From NCBI RefSeq assembly GCF_009002475.1, contig NZ_AP019860.1, positions 7,809,547 through 7,873,546 of the forward strand: a stretch of DNA of 64,000 bases, written 5' to 3'. The notes below the pieces were generated by a model. It had not been told where the DNA came from, did not search any database, and saw only the letters and a program-made list of their open reading frames with translations. Of this stretch, positions 51,646 to 63,018 are shown piece after piece; the first letter of the stretch is position 1, and each line of letters starts with the position of its first letter. The translations under genes were made by a program, and so were the position numbers. The stretch is from Candidatus Uabimicrobium amorphum. Lineage in GTDB: Bacteria > Planctomycetota > Uabimicrobiia > Uabimicrobiales > Uabimicrobiaceae.

Positions 51646-54249
51646 ATGAAAAAGTATTTCATCATGGTGAGTTTGTTGTGCATGGTGAGTGTATATGCCG
51701 ACACACTAACCGTTCATTATCGCAATAGCAACAAATGGCAAAATTGCCAAATGCATTGGGGTTTTAATGATTACCAAAAAGCGAGTGACTTAAAGCCATC
51801 GGGAAAAGATGCTTACGGAGTTTTTTTCCACATAAAATGGAGTGCAAAAGCTCCTTATCTAAAAGCATGTTTCAATGGCGATGGCAATGCATGGGATGGT
51901 GTTGATCGACGTATCACCAAACCACAGTCTTTACCTACGGAAGTGTGGATCAAAAACAACGATTCCACCGTATATTTTACCAATCCTGTGGACCTCATTC
52001 CACCGCAGGTGCAAATCACTTCACTAAATGGTGGCGAAAAATTAACGGGAAAAGTAAATCTTACCGCCAAAGCGAGTGACAATAAAGGCATTGCCCGCGT
52101 AGATTTTTATTGTGACAAAGTCAAACTGGGAACAGCAACCGCTTCACCTTACAATTGTACATGGAACAGTGGCTATAGCAAAAACGGGAAACACAGCATT
52201 ACAGCAAAAGCGATTGACTTAACAGGTAACGTCGCTGTTTCGACAGCAAAACAAGTTACCACAGACAATCCCAACATGTCTCCCATCGCCAAAATAGGCA
52301 AAGGGATCTACGGTATTGTTGGTTTCGCCACACACTTCGACGGTTCAAAGTCCATCGATCCTAACGGCTCTATCGAATCGTATACATGGACAACGGGCGA
52401 AGGTGGAAACATGAGTGGTGCGACACCAAAACACGTGTACAACAAAGCCGGTAAGTACGAAGTAACTCTTACGGTTACTGACAATGAAGGAGCCACAGCG
52501 CAGACCTCTACAACAGTACATATTGCCGGTGCACCTAATCGCGGTGATTTTCGCGAAGAAACCATTTATTTCTTGATGACAACGCGTTTTTTTGATGGCG
52601 ATGCCGATAACAACTATCGCTCCGATGATCCACAAAATAAAAATCCACAATCTGACCCAGAATGGCGTGGAGATTTCAAAGGACTTGTCGAAAAACTTGA
52701 CTACATCAAAGCATTGGGATTTAGTGCCATTTGGATCACTCCTGTTGTCGAGAACAAAAGTGGTTATGACTACCATGGTTATCATGCGAGTGATTTCACC
52801 AAAGTAGATCCACGACTCGAAAGTGTCGGGTACAATTTTCAACGTCTAATCTACGAAGTGCACAAGCGCGATATGAAACTGGTTCTCGATGTGGTGTTCA
52901 ACCACTCGGGGAATTGGGGTGCAAGACCGTTATTTGCTCCGAAAAACAATCCTGATTTAGATCCACAAAAACAATTTCTCGATCGCATTCAACAAATGTT
53001 CAAAAGTCCATTTTATCATGAAGGATGGTTATCTTCGTGGGAAAGTTATGACGAGCAAAATAAGTCAATTGCTGGCGATTGCGTTGATTTAAATACCGAA
53101 AATGCCAAAGTGCGCCAACATCTTATCGACAGTTACAAAAAATATATTGATATGGGTGTCGATGGCTTTCGTGTCGATACGGTAAAGCACATCAGTCGTT
53201 ATGTATTTAATCGTTATTTTAACCAGGCGTTCCAACAACACGGTGGTGAGCATTTCTTTATGTTTGGCGAGGTTTGTACCCGAGTTCGCGGCGTATGGAA
53301 CCGCGATATTCCGTCTCTATCTTCTCCATTCTATACATGGAAAGAAAATAAAGATTATAGTCATATGTCCGACAAAGAAGCGGTTTACCAACACTGGTTA
53401 GACAACCGTAGCAATCCAGGAGCACAACCACGCAGCAACAATCATTACCTCGATGGCAACAACTACCGCAAACTAGACTACAGTGCCAAATCCAACATGA
53501 ATGTCATCGACTTTCCGATGCATTGGAATTTTGAAAACGCGCACACCGCTTTTTCATTGCGTTTTAGCGATGACTGCTACAACGATGCCACATGGAATGT
53601 CGTTTACGTAGATTCACACGACTATGGACCTGACAACGGTGGACATCGTTATAACGGCGGGGCACATGCTTGGGCAGAAAACATGTCACTTATGTTCACT
53701 TTCCGTGGAATTCCGTGTTTGTACTACGGTAGTGAAATCGAATTCCAAGCAGGTGCAAAAATCGACGAAGGAATGAACGCGCCACTGTCCGCAACAGGTA
53801 GAGCGTACTTTGGTGAACACATTAAAGGAAGTGTTCAGGTACAAGACTTCGGTGTTTTTAGTGGTACCACCGGTGAAATGGCCACAACACTCGATCATCC
53901 TCTAGCACAACACCTAGCTCGACTCAACCGTATTCGTCGTCAAGTACCTGCTCTACAAAAAGGACAATACTCCACTAGTGATGTCAGTGGATCTTTGGCC
54001 TTCAAGAGACGATTCACAGATGAGAAAACCGACAGTTTTGCTCTAGTGACTATCTCCTCGGGAGCAACGTTTAACAATATCCCCAACGGTCGTTACGTCG
54101 ACGCGGTAACGGGCAATGTACAACAAGTCACCAACAACACCCTACAAGCAAATTGTAGTGGCCAAGGTAACATGCGCGTATATGTTCTTGACAACGCGAA
54201 AACACCTGCTCCAGGTAAAATAGGAGATGCGCAACAATTCTTACGCTAA
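51646..54249 (+). CDS. Exported multidomain alpha-amylase (GH13)
   Basis: An 867-residue protein with a signal peptide (MKKYFIMVSLLCMVSVYA), a starch-binding-type domain at about 20-110 (LTVHYRNSNKWQNCQMHWGF), a bacterial Ig-like domain (about 115-205, SLNGGEKLTGKVNLTAKASD), a PKD domain (about 210-290, SYTWTTGEGGNMSG), and the GH13 barrel. Region I is DVVFNH, region II GVDGFRVDTVKH (nucleophile Asp), region III FMFGEV (acid Glu), region IV YVDSHD. It hydrolyses alpha-glucans outside the cell. The domain count is more than in most alpha-amylases. Confidence 0.95.
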   Translation: MKKYFIMVSLLCMVSVYADTLTVHYRNSNKWQNCQMHWGFNDYQKASDLKPSGKDAYGVFFHIKWSAKAPYLKACFNGDGNAWDGVDRRITKPQSLPTEVWIKNNDSTVYFTNPVDLIPPQVQITSLNGGEKLTGKVNLTAKASDNKGIARVDFYCDKVKLGTATASPYNCTWNSGYSKNGKHSITAKAIDLTGNVAVSTAKQVTTDNPNMSPIAKIGKGIYGIVGFATHFDGSKSIDPNGSIESYTWTTGEGGNMSGATPKHVYNKAGKYEVTLTVTDNEGATAQTSTTVHIAGAPNRGDFREETIYFLMTTRFFDGDADNNYRSDDPQNKNPQSDPEWRGDFKGLVEKLDYIKALGFSAIWITPVVENKSGYDYHGYHASDFTKVDPRLESVGYNFQRLIYEVHKRDMKLVLDVVFNHSGNWGARPLFAPKNNPDLDPQKQFLDRIQQMFKSPFYHEGWLSSWESYDEQNKSIAGDCVDLNTENAKVRQHLIDSYKKYIDMGVDGFRVDTVKHISRYVFNRYFNQAFQQHGGEHFFMFGEVCTRVRGVWNRDIPSLSSPFYTWKENKDYSHMSDKEAVYQHWLDNRSNPGAQPRSNNHYLDGNNYRKLDYSAKSNMNVIDFPMHWNFENAHTAFSLRFSDDCYNDATWNVVYVDSHDYGPDNGGHRYNGGAHAWAENMSLMFTFRGIPCLYYGSEIEFQAGAKIDEGMNAPLSATGRAYFGEHIKGSVQVQDFGVFSGTTGEMATTLDHPLAQHLARLNRIRRQVPALQKGQYSTSDVSGSLAFKRRFTDEKTDSFALVTISSGATFNNIPNGRYVDAVTGNVQQVTNNTLQANCSGQGNMRVYVLDNAKTPAPGKIGDAQQFLR

Positions 54250-54268
54250 GCACGTAGGTTTTATCAAC

Positions 54269-54303
54269 AAGCTGGTATCTTTTAGAGATACCAGCTTTTT
54301 TAC
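54269..54303 (+). terminator. Rho-independent terminator of the amylase gene
   Basis: AAGCTGGTATCT and AGATACCAGCTT form a 12-bp perfect stem, followed by a T-run. Confidence 0.9.
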
Positions 54304-54325
54304 AAATACTTCATACATGGAAACC

Positions 54326-54889
54326 TCATTGTTGTTTGTAGCGAACTTTTACTGTCGTGTTCGCATCTAGTGCTTGTGGAAATATCAAAGAAATATACTG
54401 TGGTGTCGATTTACATTTAACCCCACCTTCCGTATAGAAAAAGCCCGAACCATCGGTAACCCTTCTTCCTGTTGACAAACTCCCAAAACTCACTTGATCG
54501 TGTTTTTTTTCCTCATCTTGTACGTACTCAATCGATAGAGAATAGACAATAATCTCTGAAGATGGTATTTGGTAATCATATTTATTCTCGCGAAATAGAA
54601 AAGAGGTTTCTTTCCATCTTGCGCTGTCCCTTTTTTTGGCTATTGCCACAACGGGAATGGTCAGCGTATCCCCCACTAAACTTAGTGGTAAGTCAACAAT
54701 CGTCAGCGGAAGGAGTATAAAGCCAGATAAAAGAGTGTAAGATAAATCCGTAGTTACGCCACCGTAGTAATGCATTTCGACAGGTGACATAGGCCTCGGT
54801 CCTAAATACTCCGGGGGTTGAGATAAATTTACAATCGTCCCACAACCGCAACAAATCAACAATATAACTATCATCAAACAAATGCGCAT
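54326..54889 (-). CDS. YceK/YidQ-like lipoprotein
   Basis: Start at ATG 54889 (AGGAG upstream). MRICLMIVILLICCGCGTIV has a lipobox-type end (ICCGC), predicting a lipid-anchored protein of about 187 residues. YYGGVTTDLSYTL and PLTIVDLPLSLVGDTLTIP match the YceK/YidQ family. Function of the family is unknown. The C-terminal 90 residues (beyond about 95) are a beta-rich extension. Confidence 0.8.
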   Translation of the reverse strand: MRICLMIVILLICCGCGTIVNLSQPPEYLGPRPMSPVEMHYYGGVTTDLSYTLLSGFILLPLTIVDLPLSLVGDTLTIPVVAIAKKRDSARWKETSFLFRENKYDYQIPSSEIIVYSLSIEYVQDEEKKHDQVSFGSLSTGRRVTDGSGFFYTEGGVKCKSTPQYISLIFPQALDANTTVKVRYKQQ

Positions 54890-55051
54890 ATCAATTCTCC
54901 TATTGACCGGTGGAGCATGTCTTGGCATGCCCTAAATAATCATCCACAAAATTATTATAACTCGTGTCAAAGCGAAACTCAAACACAAGCTGTGCTACAA
55001 ATATACATCTCAAAAAATAAAAAATGTTGTGTAAAATCTACATTTTTACCC

Positions 55052-55093
55052 AAAATATTGATTTTGTCAAAATTTTTATTGCGTCAATATTTT
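55052..55093 (+). promoter_or_regulatory. Candidate Fur/PerR operator and promoter
   Basis: AAAATATTGA (55052-55061) and TCAATATTTT (55084-55093) are perfect inverted arms 22 bases apart; between them lies a smaller palindrome ATTTTG-T-CAAAAT. A -35-like TTGTCA and a -10-like ATATTT overlap it. Confidence 0.5.
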
Positions 55094-55113
55094 TTATGTA
55101 GTAGATTAATGTT

Positions 55114-57691
<2,578 letters not shown>

Positions 57692-57732
57692 TATAATCAT
57701 TACCCACGAGTAACTTTTGTATTTTTATTTGA

Positions 57733-57768
57733 AAACGCAGCAGGCTTAGGTCTGTTGCGTTTTTTTTA
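57733..57768 (+). terminator. Terminator after katG
   Basis: AAACGCAGCAG and CTGTTGCGTTT stem with one G-T wobble, followed by a run of T. Confidence 0.85.
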
Positions 57769-57861
57769 TGAATAGATACTCAATATCCCTAAAAAAAGAT
57801 GTTACAATAATTGCGAAATCTTAAATACAAAATCCAATAGCAAACAACGGAGTGGAACTTT

Positions 57862-59403
57862 ATGCAAGACAACACCAAAACCAAAATACGTTTGTGGCCT
57901 GTCATTATCGTTCTCATAGGAACAATTACAGGTCTATGCCTTGTATGGCTAAAAGATATGCCACGCCAAAGTCAAGTTATCAACACCATGAAAATCATGG
58001 GTGGTACGCTTGCTCTCACTTTATTGTGGTTTATGTTTTTATCTCGCATAGACAGAAAAATACGCCAAGTTGTACTTGGTACGTTTCTTTGCGTACTTCT
58101 GGCATTTATTGTGCTGTTTAAGTTAGATGAATTTAGCGGCGACACGGTACCCATATTCTCATGGCGCTGGTCATCTAATTACCTAGATATGGTCACAGAT
58201 AAAAAAAATACCTCTCTTGAACAAGGCAACTACCAGAGAACACCGTTTGATTACTACCAATTTTTAGGTCCAGAACGCAACGCAGTGCTTCCTAATTTAC
58301 GTTTACAAACAAATTGGCAGCAACAACCTCCTAAGGAATTATGGCGTATTGAGGTAGGTGCGGGTTGGTCTGGATTTGCGACCGTTGGTCGTACGGCAAT
58401 CACCCAGGAACAACGCGGTGAATATGAAACAGTCACGGCCTATGACCTTGGCAGTGGCAAACTAAACTGGATTTATAAATACACTGCCCATTATCACACA
58501 ACTCTCGCAGGTAGAGGACCACGAGCAACACCGACTATTGACGGAGAAAATGTTTATACTTTAGGAGCTACCGGGATCCTTAGTTGTATAAAATTAAAAA
58601 CCGGAGAAAAGGTGTGGAGCAAGGACACCATAAAAGAATACAAAGCCGAGAGTCCTAAGTGGGGCATTAGTTGTTCCCCTTTGGTCGTTGAAAGCAAGGT
58701 AATTGTCAGTGTAGGAGCCGGAGGAGCTTCTCTCGTAGCTTTCGACAAGGCCACCGGTAAGGAAATTTGGAAAGCGGGAAATGACCTGGCAAGTTATAGC
58801 TCTCCTTTTGTGACCGCCTTCCATTCCCAACAACAAATCGTTATATTCAATAAAGGCAGTATTGCTGGACATGACATAGAAAGCGGTCGCGTTTTATGGC
58901 AATATTTTTGGTCAAATCGCCAACCCAATGTTGCCATGCCGATTCCTGTTCCCGACAACCACCTCTTTGTGTCGAGCGGTTACGGTTTGGGATGCCAGCT
59001 ACTCAAAATAGAAAAAGACGGTGACAAGTGGAAAGCGTCTAAGGTATGGAAAAGTCGTCGTCTAAAGGCAAAATTTACCAATGTAATACGAAAGGATCAT
59101 CACATTATCGGTTTAGACGATGGTGTTCTGTGTAGTCTTAATTTAGAAAACGGTAAACGCAAATGGCGCAAAGGCCGATATGGCCATGGGCAGCTAATTT
59201 TAGTGGGAGACGTATTAGTCATCCAAAGTGAAAAAGGCTATGTGGCCATGGTCCAGGCCCATACAGAAAAATACAAGGAATTGGGCACGTTTGATGCCTT
59301 AACTCACAAAACATGGAATACACCCGCTTTGACAAAAAACCTTTTACTGGTACGCAACCACAAAGAGGCGGTGTGCTATGAATTGCAACTTGCTGACGAC
59401 TAA
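57862..59403 (+). CDS. Membrane-anchored PQQ-type beta-propeller protein
   Basis: A 513-residue protein with three membrane helices in the first 90 residues, then a propeller of PQQ-like repeats (VTAYDLGSGKLNWIYKY, LVAFDKATGKEIWKAG, GHDIESGRVLWQY). No dehydrogenase active-site residues are seen, so it is probably a binding or scaffold protein; BamB and PQQ-repeat proteins of planctomycetes have the same form. Confidence 0.85.
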   Translation: MQDNTKTKIRLWPVIIVLIGTITGLCLVWLKDMPRQSQVINTMKIMGGTLALTLLWFMFLSRIDRKIRQVVLGTFLCVLLAFIVLFKLDEFSGDTVPIFSWRWSSNYLDMVTDKKNTSLEQGNYQRTPFDYYQFLGPERNAVLPNLRLQTNWQQQPPKELWRIEVGAGWSGFATVGRTAITQEQRGEYETVTAYDLGSGKLNWIYKYTAHYHTTLAGRGPRATPTIDGENVYTLGATGILSCIKLKTGEKVWSKDTIKEYKAESPKWGISCSPLVVESKVIVSVGAGGASLVAFDKATGKEIWKAGNDLASYSSPFVTAFHSQQQIVIFNKGSIAGHDIESGRVLWQYFWSNRQPNVAMPIPVPDNHLFVSSGYGLGCQLLKIEKDGDKWKASKVWKSRRLKAKFTNVIRKDHHIIGLDDGVLCSLNLENGKRKWRKGRYGHGQLILVGDVLVIQSEKGYVAMVQAHTEKYKELGTFDALTHKTWNTPALTKNLLLVRNHKEAVCYELQLADD

Positions 59404-59472
59404 CATAGACTTTTCGACCGGGAACGAGATCGGGAATAGATTCAGCTAGAAATAAACAACAAGGAGCGAATT

Positions 59473-60279
59473 ATGCCACATGCAATGAATAAAGATGTAA
59501 AACTATATTACGAAGTACATGGTAGCGGACAACCATTGTTTTTAATCATGGGACTTGGCGGTACATCGGAATCGTGGCGATTTCAAGTACAATATTTTTG
59601 TAAATATTACCAAGTCATCGTCATGGATAACCGCGGAGCGGGACGATCCGACAAACCCGATGAGGAGTACACTACTCAGATTTTTGCCAGCGATGTCAAA
59701 CAAGTGTTGGATGAATTAAATATCGATCAGGCACACATTTTCGGTTTGTCGATGGGAGGAATGATCGCCCAACAATTTTGTCTTAGCTACCCACAATACG
59801 TCAAAAGTTTACTGATTAGTTGCTCTGGTACAGGTGCACCTGATCCATACTATGTTCCTTGCTCCGAAAAAGTAGCAAACATACTGCGTATGGATCGCAC
59901 CGAGGAAAATCGCCGCGAAGTAACCGAAAAAATAATAGAGGTTTTTTACCACCACACGTATCGTACGCAAATACCCGATTTATTAGAGCGTATTTTAAGT
60001 CTCCCGATCACACAGCCTGACTACGCCTACAAGCGGCAACTACAAGCATGTCGATTGAAAGAGCATACTTCTCCTAGACTAAAAAATATTGATGTTCCCA
60101 CTCTCGTTATTCATGGTGAAGACGATGAAGTATGGCCAGTGCAAAATGCCCATAACCTCGCAGAATTAATTCCCAAAGCGCAATGCGCTGTTCTCCCAGA
60201 ATGTGGGCATATGTTTTTTATTGAAAAACCACGAGAATACAATCGCGAGATACATGACTTTCTCAAATCGATTGTGTAA
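59473..60279 (+). CDS. Alpha/beta hydrolase
   Basis: A 268-residue protein. AAGGAG before the ATG. Oxyanion motif LIMGLGGTSESW, nucleophile HIFGLSMGGMIAQQF, Asp in VIHGEDDEVWP and His in ECGHMFFIEKP, all in family order. Similar to 3-oxoadipate enol-lactonase-like hydrolases; substrate unknown. Confidence 0.9.
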   Translation: MPHAMNKDVKLYYEVHGSGQPLFLIMGLGGTSESWRFQVQYFCKYYQVIVMDNRGAGRSDKPDEEYTTQIFASDVKQVLDELNIDQAHIFGLSMGGMIAQQFCLSYPQYVKSLLISCSGTGAPDPYYVPCSEKVANILRMDRTEENRREVTEKIIEVFYHHTYRTQIPDLLERILSLPITQPDYAYKRQLQACRLKEHTSPRLKNIDVPTLVIHGEDDEVWPVQNAHNLAELIPKAQCAVLPECGHMFFIEKPREYNREIHDFLKSIV

Positions 60280-60310
60280 AAAATTTCTCAACAAAGAATT
60301 ACAAATAGGT

Positions 60311-60441
60311 GTCATTCCCACGTAAGCGGGAAACCAGCAATATAAATTTGACTTGTAAACGCTGGATCCCTGCTTTTGCAGGGATGACAACATAAGGAGT
60401 TTATATCTTAGCTTCACAGCCATGTGCTTTTGCAGGGATGA
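60311..60441. repeat. Palindromic intergenic repeat (GTCATTCCC type)
   Basis: GTCATTCCCACGTAAGCGGG (60311-60330) and TGCTTTTGCAGGGATGAC (60371-60388) form an inverted pair with CCAGC/GCTGG inside. A second partial copy of the right half (TGCTTTTGCAGGGATGA) is at 60424-60440. Dispersed elements of this kind are common in other bacteria and may be mobile. Confidence 0.8.
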
Positions 60442-60528
60442 TACTGTAAATTTTCATAAAAATTGTAAGGTAAAGTTACACACGACGACTAGGTGAATTA
60501 CAGAAAACAATTTACAAAGGTTTGTGCC

Positions 60529-61443
60529 ATGCATCACATCAACAGACATGATTGGCTACATACTCCTCAAGGTGAACCTAGGGGGTATATCCAATCGCAA
60601 AAACTACAAGAACTTTGGTTTCATACAGGAACTATCTGTAATCTAAGATGTCCTTTTTGCTTAGAAGGATCGAAACCTGGCGACAATCGCATCAATAAAC
60701 TGACATTTGCAGATGCGAAGCCGTACATGGAAGAAGCGCTTGGTTTAGGTGTACAGCAATTCTCGTTTACTGGTGGTGAACCTTTTGTCATTCCCGAAAT
60801 CATGGAAATTTTAAAATACGCTTTACGTCACAAACCGTGTTTAGTGCTCACTAACGGCACAAAACCTTTATTACAACGTATCGAAGACATAGAAGCCTTA
60901 CAGCAACAAAAATTTCCGCTTAGTTTTCGCATTAGTCTTGATTATCCAAATCCACAAAAACACGACGCAGGACGTGGTCAAGGAAATTTCATGATGGCTT
61001 TAGAAACGTTAGGTATGCTTGCAAATAAAGGATTTAATGTTTCCATCGCACGTCAACAACAGGCTACAGAAGACAAAGAGGCCGTGGAAAATTCGTTTCG
61101 TCAATTTTTTGCCGATGTGGGCATTCATCATCCCATTCCCATCATTTCCTTCCCGGATTTTTTGACACCAGGTTCTATACCACAAGTTCCCTATATCACC
61201 GAACATTGCATGACAACTTACAAAAACGCCCACAGTCGTGCACAGCTTATGTGCAACTACAGTCGTATGGTCCTCAAAAAAGACGGGAAGATGTGTGTGT
61301 ACGCTTGTACTCTTGTCGACGATGATGAAGATTATCATCTCGCAACTACTCTCAAAGAATCTTTAGATATCACTATTATGTTAAAACATCATCGTTGCTA
61401 CTCATGCTTTGCCAGTGGTGCATCGTGTAGCGAATTGTCGTAA
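60529..61443 (+). CDS. Radical SAM protein, arsenic-linked
   Basis: ATG 60529 with AAAGG upstream; a GTG at 60493 is in frame. About 304 residues. CNLRCPFC (CxxxCxxC) binds the 4Fe-4S cluster; FTGGEPFVIPEI is the SAM contact; KKDGKMCVYACTLV and HHRCYSCFASGASC supply C-terminal Cys. It is 16 bases from arsM. The radical SAM protein ArsS makes arsenosugars next to arsM in other bacteria; this protein fills that position, but it could also be an unrelated MoaA-like enzyme. Reaction unproven. Confidence 0.8.
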   Translation: MHHINRHDWLHTPQGEPRGYIQSQKLQELWFHTGTICNLRCPFCLEGSKPGDNRINKLTFADAKPYMEEALGLGVQQFSFTGGEPFVIPEIMEILKYALRHKPCLVLTNGTKPLLQRIEDIEALQQQKFPLSFRISLDYPNPQKHDAGRGQGNFMMALETLGMLANKGFNVSIARQQQATEDKEAVENSFRQFFADVGIHHPIPIISFPDFLTPGSIPQVPYITEHCMTTYKNAHSRAQLMCNYSRMVLKKDGKMCVYACTLVDDDEDYHLATTLKESLDITIMLKHHRCYSCFASGASCSELS

Positions 61444-61459
61444 ATTAAGGTACAATAAT

Positions 61460-62470
61460 ATGGAAAATACACAAAAACACGATAGTGTTCGTGAATACTA
61501 CGGTAAAGAGTTAAATAACAATAAGGATATAAAAACAAGTGCGTGTTGTGCTTCGGGCACAACACCCAAAGAGCACGTGGAAATACTCAAAAAAATCGAC
61601 AAAGAAATCTTGGACAAATTTTATGGCTGCGGTGCGCCCATTCCTCCCATACTTGAGGGAAAAGTAGTCGTCGATTTAGGTTGTGGCACAGGACGCGACT
61701 CATACATACTTTCGCAATTAGTTGGCCCACAAGGACGTGTGATTGGCGTTGATATGACCGAAGAGCAACTCGAAATAGCACGTCGCCATATCGATACGCA
61801 AATGCAAATTTTCGGTTTCGACAAACCCAATGTGGAATTTCGTCAAGGTTACATTGAAAAGTTGGACTTTATCGAAGACAATTCTGTTGATTTAGTCATT
61901 TCGAATTGCGTGATTAACTTATCTCCGAATAAACATGCGGTTTTCTCCGAAATATTTCGCGTTTTAAAACCCGGTGGTGAACTCTATTTCTCGGATGTAT
62001 TCAGCAATAGCAGAGTTCCCCAACAATTAAAGTCTGACCCGGTTTTGTATGGTGAATGTTTGGCGGGCGCAATGTATGTAGAAGATTTTCGTCGCCTTCT
62101 ACAAGGTTTGGGATGCATGGACTACCGTGTCATTTCTAGCCGTAGGTTGTCTATTGACAGTGCTGATGTTGAAGCGAAGATTGGAATGATATCTTTTTAT
62201 TCGATGACAATGCGCGCTTTTAAACTAGACAGTTTAGAAGACGTTTGCGAAGACTATGGTCAAGTAGCCACATACTTAGGCAATATTCCTACATTTACAC
62301 ATAAATTTGTCTTGGATCGCGAGCACACCTTTGTCACGCACAAGCCAATTCCTGTATGTGGTAATACCGCGGCAATGTTGCAAGAAACTCGCTACAAACC
62401 ATATTTCAAAATTACCGGGGATCGCTCGCGCCATTTTGGGGTATTTGGTAAGAACACAGGTTGCTGCTAA
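61460..62470 (+). CDS. arsM: Arsenite methyltransferase
   Basis: ATG 61460 (AAGG upstream). A 336-residue class I methyltransferase: VVDLGCGTGRDSYILSQLVG is the SAM motif, SNCVINLSPNK and YGECLAGAMY carry the arsenic-binding Cys, and SACCASG lies near the N-terminus. The C-terminus is long, ending GKNTGCC. It methylates trivalent arsenic from arsenite onward using SAM, as in ArsM. Adjacent radical SAM suggests further conversion of the product. Confidence 0.9.
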   Translation: MENTQKHDSVREYYGKELNNNKDIKTSACCASGTTPKEHVEILKKIDKEILDKFYGCGAPIPPILEGKVVVDLGCGTGRDSYILSQLVGPQGRVIGVDMTEEQLEIARRHIDTQMQIFGFDKPNVEFRQGYIEKLDFIEDNSVDLVISNCVINLSPNKHAVFSEIFRVLKPGGELYFSDVFSNSRVPQQLKSDPVLYGECLAGAMYVEDFRRLLQGLGCMDYRVISSRRLSIDSADVEAKIGMISFYSMTMRAFKLDSLEDVCEDYGQVATYLGNIPTFTHKFVLDREHTFVTHKPIPVCGNTAAMLQETRYKPYFKITGDRSRHFGVFGKNTGCC

Positions 62471-62488
62471 TCGAGTACCATTCGAAGT

Positions 62489-63013
62489 TTAATTGGAAGC
62501 TTTCTGTTTGCGACGGATCGCTTCCAATATCAGTGTGAATTCCTCATCTCGTCCAAGTATCTCAGTCATGAGACGCAAAATATACGTATTGGGATCGGCG
62601 CATGCTCTTATGGTAAATAGCTCATCTATGGCAATGTTGTAATCCGCGTGCAGAGAAAGTAAAAATCCCAAAACAATTGCGGTGGAACGACTCACTCCAG
62701 CACGGCAATGAACGATAATATTTCCACCTTGAGACAAAAACTGCAAAGCCCTACGACAATCGTCTTTTGTGGCAAGAACAATACCGTTTAAGGTAAGTGC
62801 AAAACCTTGCAGTTCATCGGTCACATCATCGAACTTTAAATACAATACTTCTCGTGCATCGGGAAGCCTTACCACTTCTTTTCCCATCGACAATGCGCTA
62901 TCTTCAGGCGCACTAATAGAAATCACGCGATAATAGTTCGCTTTTTTTTGTGTTTGCTCTACGGCAAATACCCAGTCACTTATAATAATGTTTGTCATTG
63001 ATGATTGTGGCAT
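62489..63013 (-). CDS. Dual-specificity phosphatase-like protein
   Basis: A 174-residue protein. The catalytic loop IIVHCRAGVSRSTAIVLGFL is HCxxGxxRS of the Cys-dependent phosphatases, and the general-acid Asp is likely in KFDDVTDEL. It is short, soluble and without other domains. Removes phosphate from Ser/Thr or Tyr, and could oppose the Ser/Thr kinases coded in the window (inference). Confidence 0.85.
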   Translation of the reverse strand: MPQSSMTNIIISDWVFAVEQTQKKANYYRVISISAPEDSALSMGKEVVRLPDAREVLYLKFDDVTDELQGFALTLNGIVLATKDDCRRALQFLSQGGNIIVHCRAGVSRSTAIVLGFLLSLHADYNIAIDELFTIRACADPNTYILRLMTEILGRDEEFTLILEAIRRKQKASN

Positions 63014-63018
63014 AGTTA

